A DNA stretch of 36,793 nt, from positions 1 to 36,793 of the forward strand of contig MPOS01000020.1 of NCBI GenBank assembly GCA_001896555.1, read 5' to 3'. Of this stretch, positions 32,401-36,793 are shown in pieces. Below the pieces are notes generated by a model that was given only the letters and a program-made list of their open reading frames with translations, did no database searches and was not told where the DNA came from. The position numbers were made by a program, and so were the translations under genes. Source of the stretch: Candidatus Phosphitivorax anaerolimi. GTDB lineage: Bacteria > Desulfobacterota > Desulfomonilia > UBA1062. Positions within the stretch are counted from its first letter, which is position 1. Every line of letters starts with the position of its first letter.

Positions 32401-34951
32401 CCTGGACTGTCGTGGTGCCGTTTGCGTTTTCCGCTCTGAGGGTATAGGTGGTGGTCGTGTCCAGGGTGACAACCATGCTGCCCATGGCATTATGGGCCAC
32501 TGTTCCGATGGCTGGGTCAATACTCGCGCTGGTCGCATTGGATGTGCTCCAATAGAGGGTAACGCTCTCACCTTCGGAAATGGCATTGGGCAGTGCGGTT
32601 ATACTTGCCGTGGGGAGCTGGCGCACCACAACGGTGACACCCGCAGTACGGGTGCCGTAAACGTTTGAGGCGGTCAGGGTGTAGGTGGTGGTCACCGCCG
32701 GCGTGACGTCCGTGGTTCCTGTGGAGGCCATAGTACCGATCCCCTGGTTGATGCTCACTGAATCGGCCCCGCTGACCGACCAGCTCAAGGTGCCGGCTTG
32801 GCCCTCAGTGATCTCGGCAGGGGTTGCGGTGAATGACTCGATTGCAGGCAGGTTGTTTACGGTCACGGTCACGTTGTCCATGCGTTCACCGGAGCCATTG
32901 GTGGCGGTGATGGTATAGGTTGTCGTCTGGGCGGGTGTCACGACCAATGATCCGCTCGGAGTTACCTCTCCGATGTCAGGACTAATGGTAATCGTGTCGG
33001 CCAGGGATGATTCCCACTGAAGGGTGGTGCTCGCCCCTTCCACAAGGGTGGCGGGCGACGCTTTGATGCTCACCCTCGGCAGATTGTCCACATAAACAGT
33101 GACACTGGCGGTCCGGATGCCATGGGAGTTCCAGGTCGTCAGGGTGTAGGTGGTGGTCACCGCCGGCGTGTCGTCCGCAGTGCCTGCGGAGTCCACGGTA
33201 CCGATCCCCTGGTTGATGCTCACTGAATCGGCCCCGCTGACAGACCAGCTCAAGGTAATGGTCTGTTCCTCGGTGATTGCGGCAGGTGTTGCCGTAAACG
33301 AGTTGATTACGGGCAGGTTGTTCACGTTCACGGTCACGCTGTCCGTGCGCGATCCATAGGCGTTTGTGGCGGTGATGGTATAAGTGGTTGTTATCGTGGG
33401 AGATACATTGGCGGTGCCATTCACTGCAACTTCACCCACGCCGTTGTCGATGGATGCCGTATCCGCGTTCGTAGTAGTCCAGGAAAGCGTTGCGAAATCC
33501 AATCCATTATCTGTTATGGTGCCTGGCGAGACCGTAATGTCCACAATGGGCAGGTTGTTCACAATAACGGTCGTGCTTGCGGTCGAGAAGCCTCCCGGAC
33601 CGTCCACGGTCAGGGTGTAGGTGGTGGTGACAACTGGAGACACACTCACGGTCCCGCTGAGCGGAACCTCACCGATGCCCTGATCAATGCTGGCAAAGGT
33701 GGCGTCAGTAGAGGTCCAGCTCAGAACCGTGGATGTGCCCTCGGTGATGGGATTGATCGAAGCGGTCAGAGTTGCCGCAGGCGGGGTGGGAGTGATCTCG
33801 ATCGCACAGACCGCGGCATCGTTCAGACCGCTGAAGGTGAGGTTCAGCACTCCGTCGGACACGGCCACGGAAGAGACCGTGACATCATAGGCCGCGTATT
33901 TGGCGACATGAGAGAGGATGTCCAGATCAGTAACGATCCGCTCGCCCTCGGCAATGATGTTGAATACCTGATCACCCGTATAATTGTAGTACATCTCCGA
34001 GAACCGGAAGGTGATGTCGTAGTTCCAGTTCGCGAGGGGAATGGCATAGGAGAAGTCGCTGCCGTATCCGTAGCGTTGGCTCTGATAGAGCACATCGTCC
34101 GAGGTGCCTGCGATCGCATGACTCGTGGAGTAGACGTTGCCGCCGGTATAATAGGTGTCTGCCACGTATCTCGTGCCGTCCAGTGCGGTGTACGCACCAC
34201 CGCCGCAGTTGATGGCAACTGCCATCTGCGAGCTCAGGCTCACGGTCACGCTGTCTGATGCCGTTCCTCCCGGTCCTTCGACCCTGATGGTGTAGGTGGT
34301 GGTTACCAGGGGAGACACAGTAATCGTACCAACAGGGTTGACATGCCCGATCCCGGAGTTGATGGTGGCCGTGACGGCGTTGCTCGACGTCCAGCTCAAT
34401 ACTGCCGATCCTCCCGGATCGATGGTGGTGAGGTCGGAAGAGATGCTCACCGTGGGTACGGGGTGTGTCCTGACCGTAACGCTGTCAGTTGCCGAGCCCC
34501 CGGGTCCGGTCACCGTTATCTCATAGCTGGTCGTCACCAGCGGGGACACAACCAGCGACCCGTTCACACTTACCGGGCCGATGCCCTCGATGAATGCACT
34601 GGTGGCATGGGTTGATGTCCATTGCAGGGTTGTGGAACCGCCGGCAGCAATGTCTTCGTCTTCGGCCTCTATGGAAACCGTAGGTGGATCGTAGACTGTG
34701 ACCGTTGTGCTGTGCGTGGCTTCACCACCCGGGCCATCCACGGTCAGGGTGTAGGTGGTTGTCTGAGCGGGAGAGACATCCATGGACCCGTTCAGAGCTA
34801 CACTCTGGATGCTGCCAGTAACCGAATTATGGATGGATGCACTTTCAGCATTGGTGGAACTCCAGGACAGGGTGACCGTCTGATTCTGTCCGGCGATGAT
34901 CGAGGCGGGGCTTGCCATGATTCCTGCTGTCGAGGGCTCATTCACTCTCAC
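23468..34951 (-). CDS. Giant surface protein, downstream fragment: Ig-like repeats 5-47, malectin-like domain, YVTN propeller
   Basis: In frame with the upstream 464-residue fragment and separated from it only by one TAA (35009-35011) and 19 sense codons. The GTG at 34951 is simply the first start-like codon after the stop; it lacks a ribosome-binding site and there is no signal peptide, so this piece alone would not be exported. Content in order: Ig-like repeats 5-7; a malectin-like domain (about 33793-34225: AINCGGGAYTALDGTRYVAD, YQSQRYGYGSDFSY, CAIEITP); forty further Ig-like repeats of 77-82 residues; and a C-terminal propeller of about 320 residues with YVTN-type motifs (SPDGSRLYVSSTKS, SPDGSRVYIANEEDG, VIDTASDTLITTI). 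Probably an adhesin or cell-surface scaffold. Length is 3827 residues from the GTG. Confidence 0.85.
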   Translation of the reverse strand: MRVNEPSTAGIMASPASIIAGQNQTVTLSWSSTNAESASIHNSVTGSIQSVALNGSMDVSPAQTTTYTLTVDGPGGEATHSTTVTVYDPPTVSIEAEDEDIAAGGSTTLQWTSTHATSAFIEGIGPVSVNGSLVVSPLVTTSYEITVTGPGGSATDSVTVRTHPVPTVSISSDLTTIDPGGSAVLSWTSSNAVTATINSGIGHVNPVGTITVSPLVTTTYTIRVEGPGGTASDSVTVSLSSQMAVAINCGGGAYTALDGTRYVADTYYTGGNVYSTSHAIAGTSDDVLYQSQRYGYGSDFSYAIPLANWNYDITFRFSEMYYNYTGDQVFNIIAEGERIVTDLDILSHVAKYAAYDVTVSSVAVSDGVLNLTFSGLNDAAVCAIEITPTPPAATLTASINPITEGTSTVLSWTSTDATFASIDQGIGEVPLSGTVSVSPVVTTTYTLTVDGPGGFSTASTTVIVNNLPIVDITVSPGTITDNGLDFATLSWTTTNADTASIDNGVGEVAVNGTANVSPTITTTYTITATNAYGSRTDSVTVNVNNLPVINSFTATPAAITEEQTITLSWSVSGADSVSINQGIGTVDSAGTADDTPAVTTTYTLTTWNSHGIRTASVTVYVDNLPRVSIKASPATLVEGASTTLQWESSLADTITISPDIGEVTPSGSLVVTPAQTTTYTITATNGSGERMDNVTVTVNNLPAIESFTATPAEITEGQAGTLSWSVSGADSVSINQGIGTMASTGTTDVTPAVTTTYTLTASNVYGTRTAGVTVVVRQLPTASITALPNAISEGESVTLYWSTSNATSASIDPAIGTVAHNAMGSMVVTLDTTTTYTLRAENANGTTTVQVTVTVNNDPVIDSFTADMSTIVEGEQTTLRWTTTNADSASIDNGVGQVELDGFITVDPLVTTTYTLVVTNNHGSASANLTITVNQLPRVSIFAQPDTITRGESAVLSWTSSIADMVSIDNGVGVQAPNTAGTYTVTPDVTTTYTITAANEFGEATDSVTVTVHPLPTVSISTETPVICSGDSAELNWTSTNANTVIINQGIGEVALSGTTAVAPVADITYTIIATNEYGTVTADVTITVNPLPTAQLTVDRDSIAQGGSATLSWTTTNAASVSIDPIGEVGLEGSLVVDPDETTTYTLTATADNGCRDATSSVTITVHDLPTITISASPDTITEGESSTLSWTTANATSASIDQGIGTVDLSGSMEVRPTITTTYTLTAEGPGGTNTGNVIITVNSLPVIESFTANPTNIAAGEGASSTLSWVTTGATSVSISPSAGVDPVPLSGTAEVSPSETTTYILTAVNEYGQRTSSVTVVVGQAPTIDSFTVDPEFVPVGEPCTFSWSTSGADTVRIDPDIGEVGNSGSRIITLTSTGTYTLTAENIYGTATATVTVSVGSQPVVSITASPNPINEGDGTTLSWTSTNAESVSINQGIGQVGTADTLDVTPASTTTYTITGTNPYGTSTESVTVIVNPLPVIVSFTSSREVMPSGESCFLSWATTGASSTSIDPIGSVGPAGSLEVSPTETTTYILTATNASGGSRMSSVTVTVIDQPTASITANPTTIIEGQSSILSWNCTNADSIFIDHGVGAVELSESYEVRPSVTTTYTITATNAYGSATDAVTITVNNLPLVSIGALPEIIAGGQTTTLSWSSFNADSVEIDNGVGVQIPNASGSQVVAPTETTTYTITGTNAFGTRTASVMVTVGIPPTVSLSVSQPTITEGQATTLSWSSTGASNVRIDQGIGNVTATGTLEVSPAVTTEYTILAVSPFGSSQQSVTVMVNRLPMVSISATPGTITPGDPCEISWTSINADTVSVDPEIGTVTANVQGSQSVYPTATTAYTITATNVYGTRTQSVTVFVNVLPTVSISASPSTINEGTSTTLSWSSTNADIVSIDQGIGLVAKEGSIAVAPVVTTTYKVTATNAFGSHEAEATVFVGNYPVLTFSVSPAKIKEGESAQLAWSCTGADEVTIEPGIGVQAASGTYPVSPSETTTYTISATNDVGTSTANATLMVDNVPTASISADVTSIILGDPATLSWSTANADMVSIDQGIGSVAPNTAGSRTVQPVLTTTYTILAMNAYGSASDSVTITVTEQPMPTVSISAQPNTILNPGNVILSWSSTNADSVEIDQSIGPVPHEGSREILVNETTTYTITATNAYGSATDFVTVVVGQLPGVSISATRSPITQGESTILLWESVGANACRIDPGIGDVDLSGNREVYPLTTTTYTIEATNDSGSVTASVTVVVNELPVIDTFTSDTLSINQGQSATLSWTTTNATTASIDRGVGIVSPNGSFTVSPTVTTTYTLTATNAYGSDTASLTITVTQLPTVSIAANPELIATGGSTVLSWTSSNATSVTITPAIGVDPVPLRGSATVWPAWTTTYVITATNANGSVTDSVTVITGDVPVVDITATPAFISQGSSSTLSWTAANADTVSIDQGIGTVAATGTRNVTPAATTTYTITAGNAYGTVHAAVTVTVNRVPTVSIFASSTTITQGQTTTLSWTTTDADIVSINQGIGEVGVSGYQPVSPSVTTTYTITATNTNGSDTDSVTINVNPLPAITFSASASSIIEGATSTLSWTATNAESVSINQGIGPVALSGTRDVSPSATTTYTITASNAYGSVTEDLTITVTRVPTVVLKADCENILTGGSVTLSWTSSHAESASIDQGIGAVDTSGSFYIGSISNDTIYTITVTGPGGTATDSVTIHTSDSIAVNLTASPEQITAGEKTVLFWRSSGATGVSIDNNIGNVYPVSQGYVTVSPSVTTTYTITAVNGSTTITETATVTVAQAPSVSIAASPARIDQGQTATLTWSSAHAATAVISQGVGEMPVNGSTTVSPSVTTTYTITVDGPGGTATASTTVTVSTPPVVSITATPGSIAPGGSVNLAWTSQGATSVSIDQGIGAVSASGNRTVELTVTTTYTITATNEFGEATDSVTVVVHPLPTVSISASPASVIQGESTTLTWTSANAVSASINCGVGSVDVNGSMSVSPAATTTYTITVTGPGGIATSSVTVTVNQLPSVNLSASPTNVASGGSTTLTWSTANTLSVEIDQGIGAVALSGSRIVTPEVTTTYTIAAANAHGYTTDTVTVMVEEAPTVDISALSTSIPVGGVTTLSWSSSGADTVSLNQGLGSVALNGSVNVTPSITTTYIVTAVNAYGTATDSVTITVSPLPTVNITASPTVLDVGQASTLSWTSTNSASASIDQGVGPVATNGSMTVAPLVTTTYTITVTGPGGTAQDNVMVAVNQAPTVDLSATPTAINPGGSATLSWTSTNATSASIDQTIGTVSVNGSSTVTPTATTTYTITVSGPGGTATDSVTITVSDLPAVSIGAAPNPIDLSESTVLTWTSANATSVRIDQGIGPVATSGSLTVSPASTRTYTITAEGPGGTVTASVLVTVNQPPEVTLTAEPDRVIKGDPVTLTWTSLNADSVSIDPGLGIVALNGSQVVYPQIPTLYTITATAAWDVMPTVAAVFVGVVPREAAYIPITVNPGIAYGLAVMDLEIPAVTYTIESIGKKPFGVVPHPSLDYLYVACHESTTVEKIDVFTGERLAVINVVGRPRDIAITPDGSTVYVSLINNDSIEDLAVIDTASDTLITTISVPNDAKAVDVSPDGSRLYVSSTKSSSISSDGVISIVDTSANVIIDTVETGTYEAFDLAVSPDGSRVYIANEEDGLSYLDTSDNSLVGVIEEAHKVYARLAVSPGGEYVYVATYHDRNFQAEVSVIDTDTLGLAAIIPITLPYQFLEFKGMDIHPTASELYMIYKAGSTGLNDFYVIDTMSNTIVDSLKIGVEGDIYGDLLIIRP
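23480..24440 (-). other. C-terminal YVTN-type beta-propeller of the giant protein
   Basis: About 320 residues after the last Ig repeat. Recurrent units of about 45 residues carry an xSPDGSxxYVxx motif followed by a VIDTxxxxxxxxI strand: HPSLDYLYVACHES, TPDGSTVYVSLINN, SPDGSRLYVSSTKS, SPDGSRVYIANEED, SPGGEYVYVATYHD and HPTASELYMIYKAG. Six to seven blades fit a closed propeller. Such surface propellers often mediate binding to carbohydrate or protein partners. Confidence 0.8.
24450..33790 (-). repeat. Array of forty Ig-like repeats (repeats 8-47)
   Basis: Tandem coding repeats of 231-246 bp, average about 233.5 bp. The consensus unit runs LPTVSISASPxTIxxGxS, TTLSWTSTNADSVSIDQGIG, xVxxSGSxxVSPxxTTTYTI, TATNAYGTATDSVTVTV. 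The conserved Trp, the DQGIG turn and the TTTYT strand mark each unit. Units differ enough that most are not recent copies, but repeats 10 and 12 share a 59-bp block with one mismatch. The plus-strand ORFs spaced at about 234 bp here are antisense shadows of the repeats. Confidence 0.93.
33793..34225 (-). other. Second malectin-like domain of the giant protein
   Basis: About 144 residues starting MAVAINCGGGAYT and ending VCAIEIT. It parallels the N-terminal domain block for block: the GGGAYTxxDGTxYxAD opening, YQxQRYGxGSxFSY, YDITxxFxExYY, GDQxFxxxxE, and a LxxTFSGxxDAxxCAIE end. Malectin-like domains bind glycans. Its position after seven Ig repeats suggests the gene arose by duplication of a malectin-plus-Ig module. 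Confidence 0.85.
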
Positions 34952-35872
34952 GGTGACATTGGCCGTGGCCGGCAGTCCACCCGAGAACTGGTTGCTTGCA
35001 GAGAGGGTTTATGTAGTATCGACAAGCGGCGTCACGGTCATTGTGCCGTCGGGAGAAACAGCACCATCATTGATATTAACCGAGTCCGCGCCTTCGGTAT
35101 CCCAGGTCAGGGTAGTGGACGAGCCTCTGACAATGGACACCGGATTGGCGGTAAAGCTCTTGATGAGGGGCGGTTCATTCACTATGACCATAACCGATTT
35201 CTCACGTGATCCATAGGCATTGGTGGCTCTTATGGTGTATGTCGTCGTCTCGGTTGGAGTAACGGTGAGCGTTCCGCTTAGTGCATCTGATAGATTCCCC
35301 GGGTTGATAGTCACCGTGGTGGCGTTGGAGGAGGTCCAAGAAAGGGTCGATGAACTCCCGATGCTCACATTGGTGGGATCCGCCGTGATATCCACGGTGG
35401 GTAGAGCGAGTACATTCACGGTTATACTGTCGGATGCCGTGCCACCGGGGCCGCTCACTATAATGGTATAGGTGGTGGTAATAACAGGTGAAACACCCCT
35501 CTCACCGGTCGGGTCAACAGGCCCCACGCCGTTGTCGATGCTTGCGCTCGTGGCATTCTCCGAGGTCCACGACAAGATGTACTGATTCCCCTCTACTATG
35601 GAAGCAGACGAGTCCGTGAACATCACCGTGGGTGCAGGCGTGTTCACGGTCACGGTCACGCTGTCGGTGATTGTGCCGCCGGGTCCGTTCGCCGTGATCC
35701 GATAGGTGGTGGTGACTTCAGGGCTTACCGTTGTCGATCCGGAATCGCCCACGATCCCGATGCCTTGGTCGATGCTCACGTTCGTTGCATATTTAGTTTC
35801 CCATGAAAGGTTCACTTCCTGGCCCTTATTGATGGTGACGGGATCTGCGAAGATCTCTGCTGTGGGTGCCGC
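34229..35872 (-). repeat. Array of seven Ig-like repeats (repeats 1-7) between the malectin domains
   Basis: Seven units averaging 235 bp of the same type as the main array. Repeats 1, 2, 5, 6 and 7 carry the GPGG loop form; repeats 3 and 4 have other forms. Repeat 4 holds the in-frame stop at 35009-35011. Repeat 5 is unusually long, with an insertion around SIHNSVTGSIQSVALNG. Confidence 0.9.
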
Positions 35873-36403
35873 CAGGTTGACTTCTATGGCGCAGATGGAT
35901 GCGTCGTGTGCCCCGCTGAAGGTGATGTTCAGCTCGCCATCCTCTACACTCACCGACGTTATGGTCACAGTATGAGCCCTGAACTTGCCGTCCGCCTCGT
36001 CCAGGATATCGAGGTCTCCTATATCAGGGCCGCTCTTGTCCTCTATGAAGACGTCGAATATCTGGTCACCCGCGTTGTCATAGTACAGCTCGGCAAAGTG
36101 GAGGGTGATGTCGTAGACTCCGTCGTCTATGGGGATGTTATAGGAAAACTCGCTTCCGAAGCCGTAGCGCTGGGTCTGGTAGAGGGGGTCGTCACCCGTG
36201 TTCACGATGTCCTGGGTCGTGGCATAAGTGCTGCCTCCGGTGAAATGGACATCGGCCAGGTACGAGGTGCCGTCGGATGCTGTGTATGCTCCACCGCCTG
36301 CATTGATGGCTACCACCGCTGCATGAGCGGCGGTCATCAGAAAAGCGATGGAAAGTACAAATGCAACAGTGGATAAAAAGAATCTTTTCCAGGTTACATT
36401 CAT
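35009..36403 (-). CDS. Giant surface protein, N-terminal fragment: signal peptide, malectin-like domain, Ig-like repeats 1-4 (part)
   Basis: 464 residues up to the TAA. The signal peptide is 28 residues (RFFLSTVAFVLSIAFLMTAAHA, cut after AHA), directing the protein out through Sec. A malectin-like domain follows at about residues 29-180 (AINAGGGAYTASDGTSYLAD, YQTQRYGFGSEFSY, YDITLHFAELYYDNAGDQ, CAIEVN), expected to bind carbohydrate. Repeats 1-3 and most of repeat 4 complete it. The ATG has GGGGG six bases upstream. If the stop is genuine, this short secreted lectin-like protein is all that reaches the surface. A possible sigma-54 promoter lies about 170 bases upstream. Confidence 0.88.
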   Translation of the reverse strand: MNVTWKRFFLSTVAFVLSIAFLMTAAHAAVVAINAGGGAYTASDGTSYLADVHFTGGSTYATTQDIVNTGDDPLYQTQRYGFGSEFSYNIPIDDGVYDITLHFAELYYDNAGDQIFDVFIEDKSGPDIGDLDILDEADGKFRAHTVTITSVSVEDGELNITFSGAHDASICAIEVNLAAPTAEIFADPVTINKGQEVNLSWETKYATNVSIDQGIGIVGDSGSTTVSPEVTTTYRITANGPGGTITDSVTVTVNTPAPTVMFTDSSASIVEGNQYILSWTSENATSASIDNGVGPVDPTGERGVSPVITTTYTIIVSGPGGTASDSITVNVLALPTVDITADPTNVSIGSSSTLSWTSSNATTVTINPGNLSDALSGTLTVTPTETTTYTIRATNAYGSREKSVMVIVNEPPLIKSFTANPVSIVRGSSTTLTWDTEGADSVNINDGAVSPDGTMTVTPLVDTT

Positions 36404-36584
36404 GAAAGACCCCCTAAGCCTTTGTGTCTGAAATCACTGACGGAAAATCGGGAAGAGAAATATGGAGAAAATATGGTGAGAAATGCTTATTCGTACTCCT
36501 CCAACCCATGACTGAAACTATCCCCCCACAGCCTGATCAGATATCATAGCCTCACTGAAGATAACGATTGAACCTACAAGACTT

Positions 36585-36600
36585 TGCATGATTTGTACCA
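36585..36600 (-). promoter_or_regulatory. Candidate sigma-54 promoter for the giant gene
   Basis: On the minus strand TGGTACAAATCATGCA matches the -24/-12 pattern TGGCAC-N5-TTGCA, with the invariant GG and GC ten bases apart. Transcription would start near 36574, leaving a leader of about 170 bases. No sigma-54 activator gene is in the window, so this rests on the motif alone. Confidence 0.35.
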
Positions 36601-36704
36601 CGCGGGATATGCCATATTTTACAAGGTATATTCATGCCTTATAAAATATTCCTTTATCATTTCACGTTATCCCGGGAGAGTGTGAGAAAATTATTTCAAT
36701 GAAC

Positions 36705-36728
36705 TACCCCGCAGCAAGCTACGGGGTA
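36705..36728. terminator. Hairpin upstream of the giant gene
   Basis: TACCCCG (36705-36711) pairs with CGGGGTA (36722-36728) around a ten-base loop in which AGC and GCT can also pair. It may end a transcript from beyond the right edge. No T-run is present on either strand. Confidence 0.35.
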
Positions 36729-36793
36729 TCTGGTGCCTAGAACAAACGTAGTTGCTCACTATGAAGCTTTTTGTATTCTTCCTTTTTGCCCTG

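Larger units (their letters stand above)
23468..36403 (-). pseudogene. Whole giant malectin/Ig-repeat/propeller gene, interrupted by one in-frame stop
   Basis: Reading 36403 to 23468 in one frame gives 4311 sense codons with a single internal TAA at 35009-35011. The repeat pattern continues without shift across it: PLVDTT, stop, TLSASN, where nearly every other repeat has TTTYT. The stop therefore replaces the conserved Tyr, and one base change (TAT or TAC to TAA) explains it. No other frameshift or stop occurs in 12.9 kb, so the lesion is very recent, an assembly error or a population variant. Called pseudogene only provisionally. Confidence 0.7.
36404..36793. other. Upstream region of the giant gene, no gene seen
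   Basis: AT-rich non-coding DNA relative to its surroundings, with a ribosome-binding site (GGGGG at 36410-36414), a candidate sigma-54 promoter at 36585-36600 and a hairpin at 36705-36728. No ORF of convincing length, and no riboswitch (c-di-GMP class included) that I could recognise. Confidence 0.5.

Noticed and set aside
35009-35011. Recoded stop (selenocysteine or pyrrolysine)
   Set aside because: The codon is TAA, not TGA or TAG, and the position is a Tyr in the other repeats, so a point change is simpler.
24450-35872. Possible CRISPR array because of regular repeats
   Set aside because: The period is about 234 bp, the units are coding and diverged, and there are no short identical repeats with unique spacers.
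24278-36376. Many plus-strand ORFs of 60-250 codons across the giant gene, spaced at about 234 bp
   Set aside because: They are antisense to the Ig repeats, recur with the repeat period and have the same composition as each other; none has a ribosome-binding site or recognisable domain.

Overview
This is a GC-rich bacterial chromosomal segment from a Gram-negative organism. Outer-membrane lipoprotein signals, an RlpA-SPOR protein, a type IV pilin, a PlsB-type acyltransferase and a three-component efflux system with a periplasmic adaptor all point that way. The gene mix (hydantoinase, histone-deacetylase-like and patatin genes, FlgO-type lipoproteins, a lone pilin, a very large Ig-repeat surface protein) looks most like Desulfobacterota (former Deltaproteobacteria). 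That placement is an inference from gene content only. I saw no phage, insertion sequence, CRISPR array, tRNA or rRNA.

Layout. (1) 1-368: a 132-bp palindromic repeat element, a short direct repeat and a strong stem-loop leading into the first gene. (2) 369-5912, plus strand: plsB-like glycerol-3-phosphate acyltransferase, an rlpA-type lipoprotein overlapping its 3' end, enolase (with a hairpin terminator) and an ApbE flavin transferase. (3) 6069-9924, minus strand: a hydantoinase/oxoprolinase, a histone-deacetylase-family hydrolase with an added C-terminal zinc-ribbon-like tail, and a patatin-like lipase, tied together by ATGA start/stop overlaps. (4) 10277-13648: a plus-strand lipoprotein with an Ig/PKD-like domain, convergent with a minus-strand operon of three exported proteins (one of FlgO type), then a lone type IV pilin. 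(5) 13789-16871, plus strand: miaB, then a coupled sensor kinase and OmpR-type response regulator. (6) 16948-23143, minus strand: a complete YbhGFSR-like drug-efflux operon (TetR regulator, HlyD-type adaptor, double-ATPase, two ABC-2 permeases). It has a clear promoter and a perfect 20-bp palindromic operator upstream of tetR. (7) 23468-36403, minus strand: one giant gene of 4311 sense codons.

The giant gene dominates the window. Read through, it would encode a signal peptide, a malectin-like domain, seven Ig-like repeats, a second malectin-like domain, forty more Ig-like repeats and a C-terminal YVTN-type beta-propeller. A single in-frame TAA at 35009-35011 sits exactly where the conserved Tyr of the TTTYT motif in repeat 4 should be. 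It splits the gene into a 464-residue secreted piece and a long downstream piece without its own signal peptide. This is either a very recent nonsense mutation, a sequence error or an unusual expression arrangement.

The other strong observation is in tetR. A 61-bp tandem duplication with 29-bp repeats has frameshifted past what looks like the ancestral stop codon and added a 49-residue tail to the regulator.
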